From assembly GCA_033964015.1 (NCBI GenBank), contig CM066916.1, positions 10,766,501 to 10,830,500 on the forward strand: 64,000 nucleotides of DNA, given 5' to 3'. The notes under the pieces were generated by a model. That model saw only the letters and a list, made by a program, of their open reading frames with translations, was not told the DNA's origin and did not search any database. Source of the DNA: Scolanthus callimorphus (Eukaryota > Cnidaria > Anthozoa > Actiniaria > Edwardsiidae). The position numbers and the translations under genes are program-made. This document shows, piece by piece, positions 34,738-45,870 of this stretch. Numbering within the stretch: the stretch's first letter is position 1; every line of letters begins with the position of its first letter.

Positions 34738-37700
34738 ATGAATGCTCTTCTTGGTGCCGTTTGTCTCGGTGCATTTTTCGTCGCCGCTAACGGTAGGTGA
34801 TGTTTACATGCAAATCTCGGGTTGAAGTGACAGATACCCAAGTCTCGCTTTTAAGTCTTCCGAGGGTGAATACGGATGGACGGAATACATATTTTGCTAA
34901 TACTCGCCTGTAGGAGTCGTGACTAACAGCTCTTTTTGTAAGATCTAAGCCCATTGGATTGATACCCTCACTGCAAAACAATAGAGGGCCTATCCAATCA
35001 CACAAGATCTTCCGAGAAGCTGTATCACTCCTGGCCTGTAGGTACAATTATAGCTCTTTGATCATAAAGTCATATCTCGGGCATTATTCAAACAATCTTC
35101 ACTAAACTTCGCAGTTTTTCTAACACGGATGTGCTTAATTTAATATCAGACGCTGTTTCATGATAACTATTAAATATTATTAAAACATATTAAGTCTTTG
35201 GAGATGTAGTTTAATTTGATCATTAAAGAAATCATTATTAAGAAATGATTATAATTTGTGTCATGTAGCTTACGTTGGTCAGCCATTAGGACCTGCCTAT
35301 GAGCCAGAGCTGCCAGGAAGTAGAGATCCGAACGACGACAAGAGATACACTATCGGTAAATGATGTATTTTTTCTGGTTTCTCCAGTTTGCTTTCCTACT
35401 TTTTACAAGGAAAGGTTTCTGCTTCCTTCATGACATTCATTACTTTGACAAAAACCTATTTTCTGTCATTTCAGCTCAGTTGAATCAAGCCGCCAGACGC
35501 AATAACGTTTATCTTTACAAGGCCGGCTCTGATCCTTATGGTAGGGCATATAGAACGTCACAGATCTTCCTCCTCGTCACTATCCTCCTCCTCCTCGTCA
35601 CTATCCTCCTCCTTCTCCTTCTCCTTCTCCTTCTCCTTCTCCTCTTCCTCCTCCTCCTCCTCCTCATCATCATCATCATCATCTTCATCTTCATCATCAC
35701 TACCAGCATCATTCACTATTGAACTAGTTTTCACCATTGTCGTTAGGGTAGGGCATATAGAACTTGTCGCAGATCTTCCTCCTCCTTCTCGCCACCAACA
35801 CCGATGTCCCCTTCCTCTTTATCATCACTGCCAACATGATTCACAACTGATCCTAGTTTCACCATTGTCGTTAGGGTGAGCATATAGAGCTTGTAACAGA
35901 TCTTCCTCCTCCTCGCCACCAACTCCATTGTCCCCTTCCTCATCCTGATCCTGATCACTATCAACATCATGCACAATTGAATTAATTTCCACGATTGCCG
36001 ATCTCGCCATTGCCATGATCATGTAGTTCATTCTAGATCATTCTAGTTCATTCTTTTTGTTTTTTTACAGCTAAATGTGTTGTTTCGGATATTCTGGCTT
36101 TTCGGATTTGGGCTTTTGTTCCCTGTTTTGCCAGGGAAACTCTCTGGGCCAATGACGTTTTGGCCTCCGTTGCGACACTTGTCTGGTTTTCGCACTGTTC
36201 AGAAAGGGTAAAGATCTGATTGGTTCCCATCATGGTTTGACTGACGAAAACCCCAAAGCCACTACACTGTTTATAAAACAGCGTAGCGAAACAACGAATT
36301 CGCTGCAATTCACCCTCTAAATATGTTATCGTAGGTGGCGCCTCCAGTACAATACTTTCGAAAAGTAGAGGGAAACGTCTGACGGCTTACACCCCTTTCC
36401 AAGGTATGCTCACAACCAGAACTATTCCAATCAGGATATTTATTACGACTGTGACGTCGTCAAGATCAAAACTAAGTGCAGATACACAGCTATATTATAC
36501 GCCAAAAGTCGTATTACACGGTTGAAAGCCGTATTACACTGAGGCAACAAACCGGTTGCGAACCGGATTCGCGCGCGCAGTTGAATGGCGCTGAAAGTTT
36601 GCCCTGTCAATAATTGCTCGTCTGATCTGTGGGGTAACTATCCCTAGCAGTCTCTTCAATGGCGGCAATTGTTCGTGGATTAGATATGCTTCAGGTATCT
36701 TATTAGATCTTTTCTCGTACAGCCTACATCAGACAGCCCTTACAAGCTAATACAAACGAGCCAGAACTGCCAGGGAGCAGACATCCCAACGATGACAAGA
36801 GATATACTATCGGTACGTCAGGTGTTGTTGCTTTTACTGTGCGACTACGTCAACCGGGCCATTTTGTAAGATGTCAGCCAATCAGAAAACAGTTACAGAA
36901 CAAAGGATCTTGACTTTCTTGAGATCTCAGACATCGAAATATTCGCTTTTTCTCTAAACATTGTGAAAATTATGAACAGAAATAACTTCAAAACACTTAA
37001 TTACTGATTAATGACAAACTCTTTAGGATGGCCCGGTTGACGTAGTCGCACAGTAAAAGGCTCCACACGCCAACTGATAACTGAAGTATGTTGATCGCCG
37101 GGACTAACGGCAAAATGTGAGAGCAGAAAAACTGGTCCTAACTGAACCTTAAATTAATAATTCATATATTCTTAACTCAGGATTTACAATGCCATGAAAT
37201 AGCTATTATCCATTCCGGGTCCCTGTTTTAGACATAGTTTTACAGCTGCTTTGAGTATCCTGCGAACTCTCGAGATCCATTTCCAACCGCTTTCTGGCTT
37301 CCGTCAATCAAACTTTGAAACTCTTTGGAATACATAGAATTCAGTTATTCGCCATCCTAGTGAAATGCCCCGACACACATCATCTTTTACTATCTTTTTC
37401 TAAACAAATGGCCTAACTTACGGTCGGCTAAGACTCAAATTAGACCCGAGAGTTTGATTGACGGAAGCCAGAACGCCATTGGAAGTCGAACGCGAGAGTT
37501 CGCAGAATATTCAAAACAGCTGTAATACTGATAGCAAGTGAATTCTGAAGAGTTTTCGCGTGCGCCTATAGTTAGACAGTAAGAGGTACTGCGCAGCGTT
37601 TGTATAATAGTCGATAATAGACAAACAACGTTTCAGCTAACATTTTCATGTCATTTCGCTTACAGTTAGAGATTATATATGCGGCTGTTGAATGGACCAA

Positions 37701-39633
37701 TTTCGATATGTTTCGATCCGAGGCTTAGGGGAATAACAAAAGAAATGAATTCTTCAATCTTCAATGCCGACGGGATTAAGATTTCAAGTTCAACTGACGA
37801 CCGGTTAGCGCAGTAGAGCGCCGGGCTTATGTGCGGGAGGTTGGGAGTTCAAACCCCGGCCGGGCCAACACTCAGGGTCTTGAGGAGAAGGTGCTGCCTT
37901 TGCTCTAACATCTGCAAATTGTTAGACCTTCGCGTCTTCTCGGATAAGGACGTTAAACCGTAGGTCCCGTCTCTCTCACATACACTACACTAAACCGGAA
38001 CCAGAGGGACGTTAAAGAACCACGAGGGCCGTCGGAAGTTGCCCAACCTCTGTGTCACAGAACTCGCCATACTAACACACACTCATTATTATAAAAAAAA
38101 CTGGTTTCTATAGGCTGAGTTATCCAAAAATGTAAAGCGCTTAGAGCTTTGGGGATAAGCGCTATATAAGCACTTACTTTATTATTATTTATTATTTTAA
38201 GTTAGAATTTTAATCTATCGATACCGATTTTACCTGAAAACACGCTTTTGCTTATTTTATTTCATTCCAGCTCAGCTGAATCACGCTGCCAGGCATCAAA
38301 GCGTCTTTTTCAATAGACTCGGGGGTGATCCTTATGGTAAGTTATAATCGCAAAACACGTTTATAAAAACACGTTACTAATTGTGTTGGAACTGAACGCC
38401 GCGAAAATGCGCTAAAATATATGGGATGGGAACAAGCCCCTCCACATGCATGTCACATGAATCTTTATGGCCTCCACGTGGGTGTCACATGATTCTTTAT
38501 GGTATCCACATGCATGTCACATGAATCTTTATGGCCTCCACGTGTGTGTCACATGATTCTTTATGGTCTCCACGTGAGTGTCACATGATTCTTTATGGTC
38601 TCCACGTGGATGTCACGTGATTCTTTATGGTCTCCACGTGGGTGTCACATGATTCTTTATGGTCTCCACGTGGGTGTCACATGATTCTTTATGGTATCCA
38701 CGTGGGTGTCACATGATTCTTTATGGTATCCACGTGGGTGTCACATGATTCTTTATGGTATGCACGTGGATGTCACATGATTCTTTATGGTCTCCACGTG
38801 GGTGTCACATGATTCTTTATGGTATCCACGTGGGTGTCACATGATTCTTTATGGTATCCACGTGGGTGTCACATGATTCTTTATGGTCTCCACGTGGGTG
38901 TCACATGATTCTTTATGGTCTCCACGTGGGTGTCACATGATTCTTTATGGTCTCCACGTGGGTGTCACATGATTCTTTATGGTCTCCACGTGGGTGTCAC
39001 ATGATTCTTTATGGTCTCCACGTGGGTGTCACATGATTCTTTATGGTATCCACGTGGGTGTCACATGATTCTTTATGGTATCCACGTGGGTGTCACATGA
39101 TTCTTTATGGTATCCACGTGGGTGTCACATGATTCTTTATGGTCTTCACGTGGGTGTCACAAGATTCTTTATGGTCTCCACGTGGGTGTCACATGATTCT
39201 TTATGGTCTCCACGTGGGTGTCACATGATTCTTTATGGTATGCACGTGGATGTCACATGATTCTTTATGGTCTCCACGTGGGTGTCACATGATTCTTTAT
39301 GGTATCCACGTGGGTGTCACATGATTCTTTATGGTATCCACGTGGGTGTCACATGATTCTTTAAGGTCTCCGCGTGGGTGTCACATGGCACTACTAATGA
39401 TAATTTTATGTTTTAAAATTATATTTTACTTTTATATTTTTCCGTAGGACCAGGAAGCCCTGTAATTTCCAGGCTGGGTAAACGATCCGCAGAGGAGGAG
39501 AAGTAAATAATATTGACAAAGAAACAACCTCTAGTTACACAATGATTTAAATTTAATAAACGCTTATCCGTACTTTTTTTACAGGGAAACTGTGAAGGGA
39601 CGCTTGGGACTTTGCAAGAAGTGTTGTTGTTAA
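34738..39633 (+). CDS. Precursor with two duplicated peptides bearing amidation-type signals (8 exons, 178 aa)
   Basis: Exons: 34738-34792, 35269-35355, 35475-35540, 36335-36403, 36723-36812, 38271-38336, 39448-39502 and 39585-39633. Introns 1-6 are phase 1 and the last is phase 2; the total is 537 nt with stop. Exon 1 is a signal peptide (LLGAVCLGAFFVAANA). Exons 2-4 and 5-7 are a duplicated module. Each module has EPELPGSR-x-PNDDKR, then YTIAQLN-x-AAR, then a DPYG core, and ends in SKSRGKR or SRLGKR. Lys-Arg before the Tyr and Gly-Lys-Arg at the end fit prohormone cleavage and C-terminal amidation, giving two related ~35-residue peptides. The tail SAEEEKETVKGRLGLCKKCCC has a further GR and four cysteines. 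I do not recognise the peptide family. An AATAAA lies at 39660-39665. Confidence 0.75.
35541..36000 (+). repeat. Three ~128-207-bp tandem repeats starting at a splice donor, with CTC-rich microsatellite
   Basis: Units begin at 35541 (GTAGGGCATATAGAACGTCA), 35748 and 35876 and share GCATATAG, CAGATCTTCCTCCTC and TTTCACCATTGTCGTTAG. The first contains an expanded CTC/CTT/ATC tract. The first unit starts on the intron side of the exon 3 donor, so donor-like GTAGGG is copied at 35748. Confidence 0.85.
36832..37058. mobile_element. MITE with ~31-bp near-perfect inverted termini
   Basis: The left end TTTTACTGTGCGACTACGTC plus AACCGGGCCAT is mirrored by ATGGCCCGGTTGACGTAGTC plus GCACAGTAAAA. It is inserted in the intron just after the duplicated exon at 36723-36812. 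Confidence 0.9.
37260..37508. mobile_element. MITE with ~55-bp imperfect inverted termini
   Basis: The left end holds TGCGAACTCTCGAGATCCA and TCTGGCTTCCGTCAATCAAA; the right end holds TTTGATTGACGGAAGCCAGA and GAGAGTTCGCAGAA. A related half-element is at ~19690-19765. Confidence 0.8.
37690..37795. mobile_element. Partial MITE related to 47183-47349
   Basis: GGACCAATTTCGATATGTTT, then CCGAGGCTTAGGGGAATAAC and CAATGCCGACGGGATTAAG, match one half of the element at 47183-47349. The other terminus is missing next to the SINE. Confidence 0.55.
37798..38200 (+). mobile_element. tRNA-derived SINE
   Basis: The head is tRNA-like: A box GGTTAGCGCAGTAGAGCGCC and B box GGGAGTTCAAACCCC. The body ends with AAAGCGCTTAGAGCTTTGGG, ATAAGCGCTATATAAGCACT and an ATT-type microsatellite tail, as in metazoan SINEs whose 3' end is borrowed from a LINE (known class; exact family not assigned). 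It sits in the intron between the duplicated exons 5 and 6 of the peptide precursor. Confidence 0.8.
38441..39388. repeat. 32-bp minisatellite, ~30 copies
   Basis: The consensus unit is CCACGTGGGTGTCACATGAT plus TCTTTATGGTMT, repeated ~30 times with few substitutions across the intron before exon 7 of the peptide precursor. Nearly every unit holds the palindrome CACGTG and the E-box-like TCACATGA. Copy number may vary between individuals. Confidence 0.95.
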
Positions 39634-39732
39634 AGAAATAGTGTTTTTAAATAATGGATAATAAAATGCAGTCAAAGTGCGCAGTCAATGTAAATATATG
39701 CTATTCTTCAAATTTAAGACAATGTCAATTAT

Positions 39733-39900
39733 CAGGAGCGGATCCAGGAGTTTCAGAAAGGGGGGGGGGGGGATAGTGAAAACATGGGACGAAAATGTGC
39801 AAATTTCCTTCAGCAATTACAGTAAATGTATGGGAAAATCGCCCGAGAAAGGGTCCCCCCCTCCCACACACACACACACACACACAAGCCTAAATACGCC
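39733..39900. repeat. Element fragment with CAG-AGCGGATCCAGG end, G13 tract and (CA)n
   Basis: It starts with CAGGAGCGGATCCAGGAGTT, similar to the terminus of the element at 41744, followed by a G13 run (39760-39772) and a CA microsatellite (39866-39886). A related inverted end is near 49545-49568. Confidence 0.6.
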
Positions 39901-40888
39901 CCTGATTATTGTTTGCTTCTGGTGGAATTTTCACTAGTGTTGGCTGAGAAAAAGCATCTCTTGTTCACTGCTGACAAACTTTCTAAGTTGCCTTCTCCAG
40001 GCAAAAAGGAATAGGTCACTTTTGTTCCCAGAAGTTCAGGGAAGAGCTTTATCGTTGACCTACACTGCTTAGAAGTGGCCAAATAAGCTATTCAAACGCA
40101 TTTTATCGAGAGGTCTCATTGTTTGACGGTGTATATCAATGATTAGTATAATTACTCAAGTGATTATAAGAATTTCCGCGCGCTGATTGGTCGAGAGGTT
40201 TTTCATCTACCGGTGATTATAACATTGAAAGGATTGGGAAATTGAAAAAATCCAACAAGAATAAGCTTTTGATGAAAACTTTATGAATCAGTTGAGCAAT
40301 AATACTAAAACAATTTGTCGCCTCAAGCTTCGTGATTATCGGCATAATCATGTCGCCTTCGGCGACTAATTGTTTAATATATACAATAAATATATACTAG
40401 TTGTAGCTCTCGCTAAAAGTGCCAACGAGCAATAGAGCAGTGAATCATATTTTGCCTTTCTGAAAATTTGGGTTCCTCTGACTCACTGATGCCCTAATTT
40501 AATTTGGCCGACTATAGGTTAAGAGACAAATATCTACCTCTAAATTTCATACACGTAAAGGTTGCATCTCCATGAGCATATGAACAAGCTAAATCATTGT
40601 GATAGCAATGACTGGTGCAATAACAACAGCGCGAAAAAATGTATACAAACACAGCATCGCGGCGTTGGCTCAGAAGTGGACAAGGGGTCAAATAGTAGAT
40701 TTCTCTTCTGATACTGATAGTGCTCAAGTATTTGGTTACTCAACTTGAATAATAATGCTCTTTCGAAATCCTGGAACTCTGATTAGCTAGTGGTTACACC
40801 ACTCTGAACTCGAGAATTTTTCTCCTCGCACGGCTCTATAATGCTGCCGCCTCGCAGCCTCGCCTCTTGGCTCGGCTGCTCGTTGGCA

Positions 40889-41030
40889 ATAAGGGGGAGT
40901 CGCGCGCGGGCTAGCTGCGGAGTGTTTTAGCGTGGCTACCAAGCCAAAATCAATGGTGGACAGATCGGGAACTCCAGTCTCTGTGAATCCTGCAAGGTTT
41001 CCTTCAAAATTCAATGTCTTCTTGCTACTT
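40889..41030. repeat. Dispersed repeat (second of three copies)
   Basis: GAGTCGCGCGCGGGCTAGCT, TTTTAGCGTGGCTACCAAGC and AATCAATGGTGGACAGATCG match 24768-24960 and 55858-55985. Confidence 0.7.
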
Positions 41031-41743
41031 TTGCAACAATAGAGCGAATTTCATATGACGACTTGACCTCTCAACTTTGAGCGACCACAACTCTAAAATA
41101 TACTTACCTATGAATTTGAAATTTTGAGTTTTTGCTTTTGAAAGATCAAAGTTCAAGATGATGCACGATATATTGTCATCAGGGTTTCCATAGTAACGAA
41201 ACAGGGGGGTCACTGTTTTTAATTAGCAAAGTTCCACGTGAAATTCGATCTAAACTTTTAAAATGACACACCAGCGCTAATCCTTAGGAAATTGTCTATA
41301 CGTATACGAATATTCATCAAACCGATTTCAAGATATTCCAGGCGACTTTTGCCATTGAAATTCAAAATGTTTTCACTTTCTTTCTAGTTATTATGAATTG
41401 AATGGCTTTTGAAATAGGCTAGCGAAATCTCTTACCGCAAAACTCATCCCTAGGTATACAACTACTTGTTTGCCAAATTTGATGCCAGGAAGTGCTTTTG
41501 ATTTTCCATAATGAACCACGACGAAAACTTCAAATTTTTGAGCAAATTCGCAAAATGCCATTTTGTACACAACTAAGGCTCCAGAGAAAGTTCCTGATGG
41601 CGAATTTTTTTCTCGCCCTCTTAACTTAAAATTGACCATATTAGCGAGATGCTATCCGCGTAAGAAAAACATTTACGTCGCGGATAGCGCCTGGTAAAAT
41701 TCCAAAGTTCATCACCTTTGGGAACAGCAGCTAGTACTCCATT

Positions 41744-41935
41744 CAGTGGTGGATCCAGGTGGGGTTCGAAGGGTTCCATGGAACACCCCTTAAGCACTAA
41801 GCAATGAGGTTTTATTGTGCTACTAAGACCACGCATGACCGAGCTCTGCATATTATTTTGCCCGTATCAGACTTCGAAGGAGTGACGAAAGAAACGGAAA
41901 CCCCCCGGCTCTGTAAAATCCTGGATCCGCCGCTG
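41744..41935. mobile_element. hAT-like MITE
   Basis: The left end CAGTGGTGGATCCAGG is mirrored by CCTGGATCCGCCGCTG. The bases CCATT lie directly outside both ends, which looks like a target-site duplication. It is 192 bp long and non-coding. Confidence 0.75.
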
Positions 41936-43602
41936 CCATTAACCGCAAGGAGGGCGATCTTTCACTAGAATTTTAGTATCAAACTCTCTTTAGTATCATA
42001 CTCTCATTATTTCAATATTAAATGCTTTATTATTTTAATTGCCGTAGCCCGGACGGGTACGTTGCACTAAAACTCACTTTTCTCAGAATGGAGTTTCTGT
42101 GGTTGAAATATTGTTCCCTTTGTAATGGGTACAAGGGTTTCTAGACACGCAATAACGTTTTATTATTATTATTATCATTTATTATTTTCCCTACACCAGA
42201 AGGAAGCCTTCCATTCTGTTCTTCCTTCACGCTTAAACGTCTCCGTTTTCTTTCTCTCTTTTTTTTTCAAGCAACGCAGGGGGTTACTTCTGCCTCTGTT
42301 AACGTCAACAGCCCACACTTCGGTTTTCAATGCTATTTTCAACATATCAATATTCTTTTCGTAAATTCTGGCCCTGCAAGATGAGTTTCGTCACACAAAT
42401 AATTACCCGCGGGCCACCTTAATTTCATAACGATACCGTTCAAGTCCACACAGCGGGACGTTTTCTTAAAGAAATTGTTGCTTCATTTGACGTAGTCCTA
42501 AATTGTTTTCTAACATTCGTTGTATCGCGATGGGATCCTGTAAGATCCTGTTTTTTTGTTTTGGCAATTTTCTGTGCTGTCAATCAAACTTGGGAATTCA
42601 GAAAAGCAGCCAACTCGAGGTTTACACACTAGACACAAGCGCAAGAGAACGCAATGTCTCGATTTCTTGCGCTTGCGTTCTGGTGTGAACAAGACAAGGG
42701 AAATGTGTGAACTTTGATTTCCTTGCGCTTGTGCTTGCGTTTGCGTTCCAGTGAGAACCAGCCTTTAGGAACGGCTCATGATTAGCCCGGCGTATGTTCC
42801 AGGCCTTGATTGACAGTGAAAAATCGCCAAACTCCAAAACACGGATTCTAGGCTTTTGAATATTGCGATGCTACGACTAGAATCTTTGGCTCTAAAATAC
42901 TAACGATGACTCCATTTTGACTCATTATTGACATTCCTTAGCTAGCCTATGTTGCAAGCGCAAAAGGAAAGGGAAGGAGAAGGGAAGGCGAGCGCGTGCT
43001 TGTTCTCGCCTCCTTCTTTCCACTTGCGCTCGATACTCCTTATCCTCTTGCGCAAGGGTCCTCACACCTCCCCTAGGGGGGAGGGGGCGGGGGGAGGGGG
43101 CTAGTCTGATCGGAACCGAACGGTTTATATACAAATATAACGTATTTCTCAAAACAGAAGCAAATGTGTCTACCAATATGCACGTCTTCCTTCGTTCTTA
43201 GTGATTTCTTGTCCTTGAACTTCGCTATAAGCTGTTGAAAAATAAGCAATAAATTTCATATTAAATTTACCTAGTAATATTGCAATGCATACTTAATTCA
43301 GGTTCAGGCTGTAGCCCGCGGTGCGTCATTGGAGAAACCAAGAAGAACGAAATTCTCGTGTTAACCCAGTGGAAAATTTATTGCAATCGATGTATTGTAG
43401 AATCAATTGGCATAAGCAAGGTGATAAGTATGGCTATTTATTTTTTTTCCTCGAGGGCACGGTAACGAATTCTGAGAGGTTTTTAGAGCGCGCGCGCGGG
43501 GGCGATGTTTTCCTATCTCTGACCTAAGTCACGGTAACCATTTGCGCGCGCTAGTTTTCATTTTAAAAAAATCAAGTTTAAGAGATGGAAAAAATAAATA
43601 AA

Positions 43603-43748
43603 TTATTTACCGGCTTCAGGTCGGTCCGTATAGGGAAAAACTGTGACCTCGGCCTGGAAAATGTTGACCACGGCCTCCGGCCTTGGTCAACAATTGCCAG
43701 TCCTCGGTCACAGCTTATCCCTATACGGACCTCCCAGCCGGTAAATAA
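43603..43748. mobile_element. Palindromic MITE
   Basis: TTATTTACCGGCTTCAGGTC, GGTCCGTATAGGGA and CTGTGACC on the left are mirrored by GGTCACAGCTTATCCCTATA, CGGACC and CCGGTAAATAA on the right. The centre is a second palindrome, TTGACCACGGCCTCCGGCCT. The whole unit could fold as one hairpin. Confidence 0.8.
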
Positions 43749-44020
43749 CATATACAAGAAAACAGCCCGTCACTTCGTGACGCTAGAAGACTCAACCTGA
43801 GTGCCCCCTTCCTTAAACTGCTTTTTACTAATGACCTCCCTTCAAGAAAGTCACCCTGCCCCGTGCCTTTTTTGTATGTTTTGCACTGGTCTCCCTGATG
43901 TTTTGGTGTCTGTCCGAAGAACGTGAAAATTGAAAACGCAAGCCTATTACACAGAAAACCATTTGACATCGGAATTGTTTGTATGCTTATTATATCTCAG
44001 TAAGTTTATCATAGGATTTT

Positions 44021-44790
44021 TTTAGAGAATTTCATTCATGGCTTAGCGTGCGCTCTGTAGGCAGTGCCAGTGGTGTAAGTTTGTACAAACTTCAATGAAA
44101 ATTTTTCTCAGCTCAAATTTTTCGAATTAAAATTATTCCTGCACATAATAGTAAGTAATCTGTAATAGAACCATTTAGGTTTGGATGTCTATGGTGCTTT
44201 TGGCTGAGGGGAATGAGTTCTTTTTTAGTTTACGTGGGAGAATTCAACATGGCCGCGATGGCGGCTTTGTCCCTCGCTGAAAAAATCGCTTGAATTAGAA
44301 CTTAGCCAGAGGTGAATCTTTTCCAACAAAAACACGCCCACTGGAGAGATTTCCTTCTTCTCTTCGGGTTTATGTCCTTCGTTTTGCGATACAGCGTAAC
44401 GATTTATAGTTAGAGAATATTATTCATGGCTTTGCTTTGTGTAAATATGTCACTCGCGCGCTGAGGAAAGCAAAAGGCACTGGTACGTTTGTTCAAGCTG
44501 AATGAAATTTTTTCTCAAATTAAATCTTTCGAATAAGAATTATCCCTGCATATTCCTGCAAGTAATCTGTGACAGAACCATTTAGGTCTGAATGACTATG
44601 GTGCTTTCGGCTTTGCGAACTGAGTTCTTTTTTAGTTTCTGTGGGAGATTTCAAAATGGCGGCGATGGCAGCTTTGTCCCTCGCTTAAGAAATCGATTGA
44701 ATTAGAACTTAGCCCAGGGTGAATTTTTCCCAACCAAAACACGCTCACTGTCGAGATTTCCACCTTCTCTTAAGGTTTGTGAACTTCTTT
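44021..44790. repeat. Diverged tandem duplication of a ~388-bp unit
   Basis: Units start at ~44021 and ~44409. Shared words include TTAGAGAAT, AGAACCATTTAGGT, GAGTTCTTTTTTAGTTT, CTTTGTCCCTCGCT and GAATTAGAACTTAGCC. Each has an ATGGCSGCGATGGC word (YY1-like), but the open frames after them are short. Confidence 0.85.
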
Positions 44791-45363
44791 TGGCGACACA
44801 GCTTTAGGCCTAAGCGGAGTGAGTGCGAACGATTTAGCCAATCACAAACATTTGCGCAGACAACCCGATTATAATAGTATAGATATATCCCGTAAAACCC
44901 TATTTGCCCCCCCTCCCCCCATGATGCATGGCGGACTATAACAGGCAGTTATTCGTTGCAACCAAATAGGTGAATATGCTGGAGGCCCTTCACATTACAG
45001 CACACGTATGAGGTTAGGTTTGTTTGGACCAGGAAAGTGTGTATTTTTTCAAACGCTTACGTAACTTCCCTTTATTTTGCATCGCTGTTGGTTTCATCAA
45101 CAGTTGGTGAGGGTAACGGGAGGATCTCCAATATGAGTAAGTTAAATCAGGGGGTCCTCTCAGGGACTCTTTGTTCTACTTACACATAGAATCGCCAACT
45201 ATTTCATCGAACAGCACATTACGCCTATACGCCCTTGCGTTTAGTGAAGCTATAATACAAACCAGAAATGATTGATTTAATAATAGAATACTAATAAAAA
45301 AATACTTTTGTATTGAACTCGATAATAAGCAAACAGCTACTACACATTCTCATCACCTGGCTG

Positions 45364-45508
45364 GGGAGGCTCTGGTGACAGCCATTTGAAAACCTTCGCT
45401 GATTGGCTTATTTTGAACGTTGGAGCATGCGCAGAAATAGTTTTCTCTCGTCGGCTATGTATCAAATCTCGCGCACGCGCCAGTGGCTGTCACCAGAGCG
45501 TCCCCCGC
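45364..45508. mobile_element. Palindromic MITE
   Basis: GGGGAGGCTCTGGTGACAGC on the left is mirrored by GGCTGTCACCAGAGCGTCCC on the right, with GCATGCGC and GCGCACGCGC words inside. It is ~145 bp long and non-coding. Confidence 0.7.
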
Positions 45509-45870
45509 GAAGTGGAGAACCAGAGAGCTCTTATAGCCTACGTTGTATTGATCCCTCTCAACGTAGGTAGTTTGTAATATTAGAAAATTCAGTTTGAGTG
45601 TTGCAATAAGTAGCTTTGATTATTTGAGAGCTCAGATCTAGGTTATGGACGCTGCATTTAGGTAGATGTTAAATGGCAGTCCTGTTAAACTGCATTCTGG
45701 TAGTTGTGGGACGGCTTGGGCATTTCTGAAATAAGAAGAGCGCGCGCTTATAGCTGGAATCGTCCATTGGCAGTATCAAAGCACGAAAACGTACTCTAAC
45801 AGAAAACCGAACACTGGAATAAGCCGATCAGCGACGGATCTCAGTCTGACGGAACGTTCATTATTATAAA

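Larger units (their letters stand above)
39634..45870. other. Repeat-rich intergenic region without recognised gene
   Basis: Holds the elements listed separately at 39733, 40889, 41744, 43603, 44021 and 45364. A region at 42600-42790 repeats CTTGCGCTTGCGTT words, and 43000-43110 is purine/G-rich. The open frame on the minus strand at 41391-41639 lies among repeats and has no splice context I trust. Confidence 0.4.

Noticed and set aside
39075..39260. 61-codon open frame in the minisatellite
   Set aside because: Product of the 32-bp repeat read in three frames in turn; it lies in an intron.
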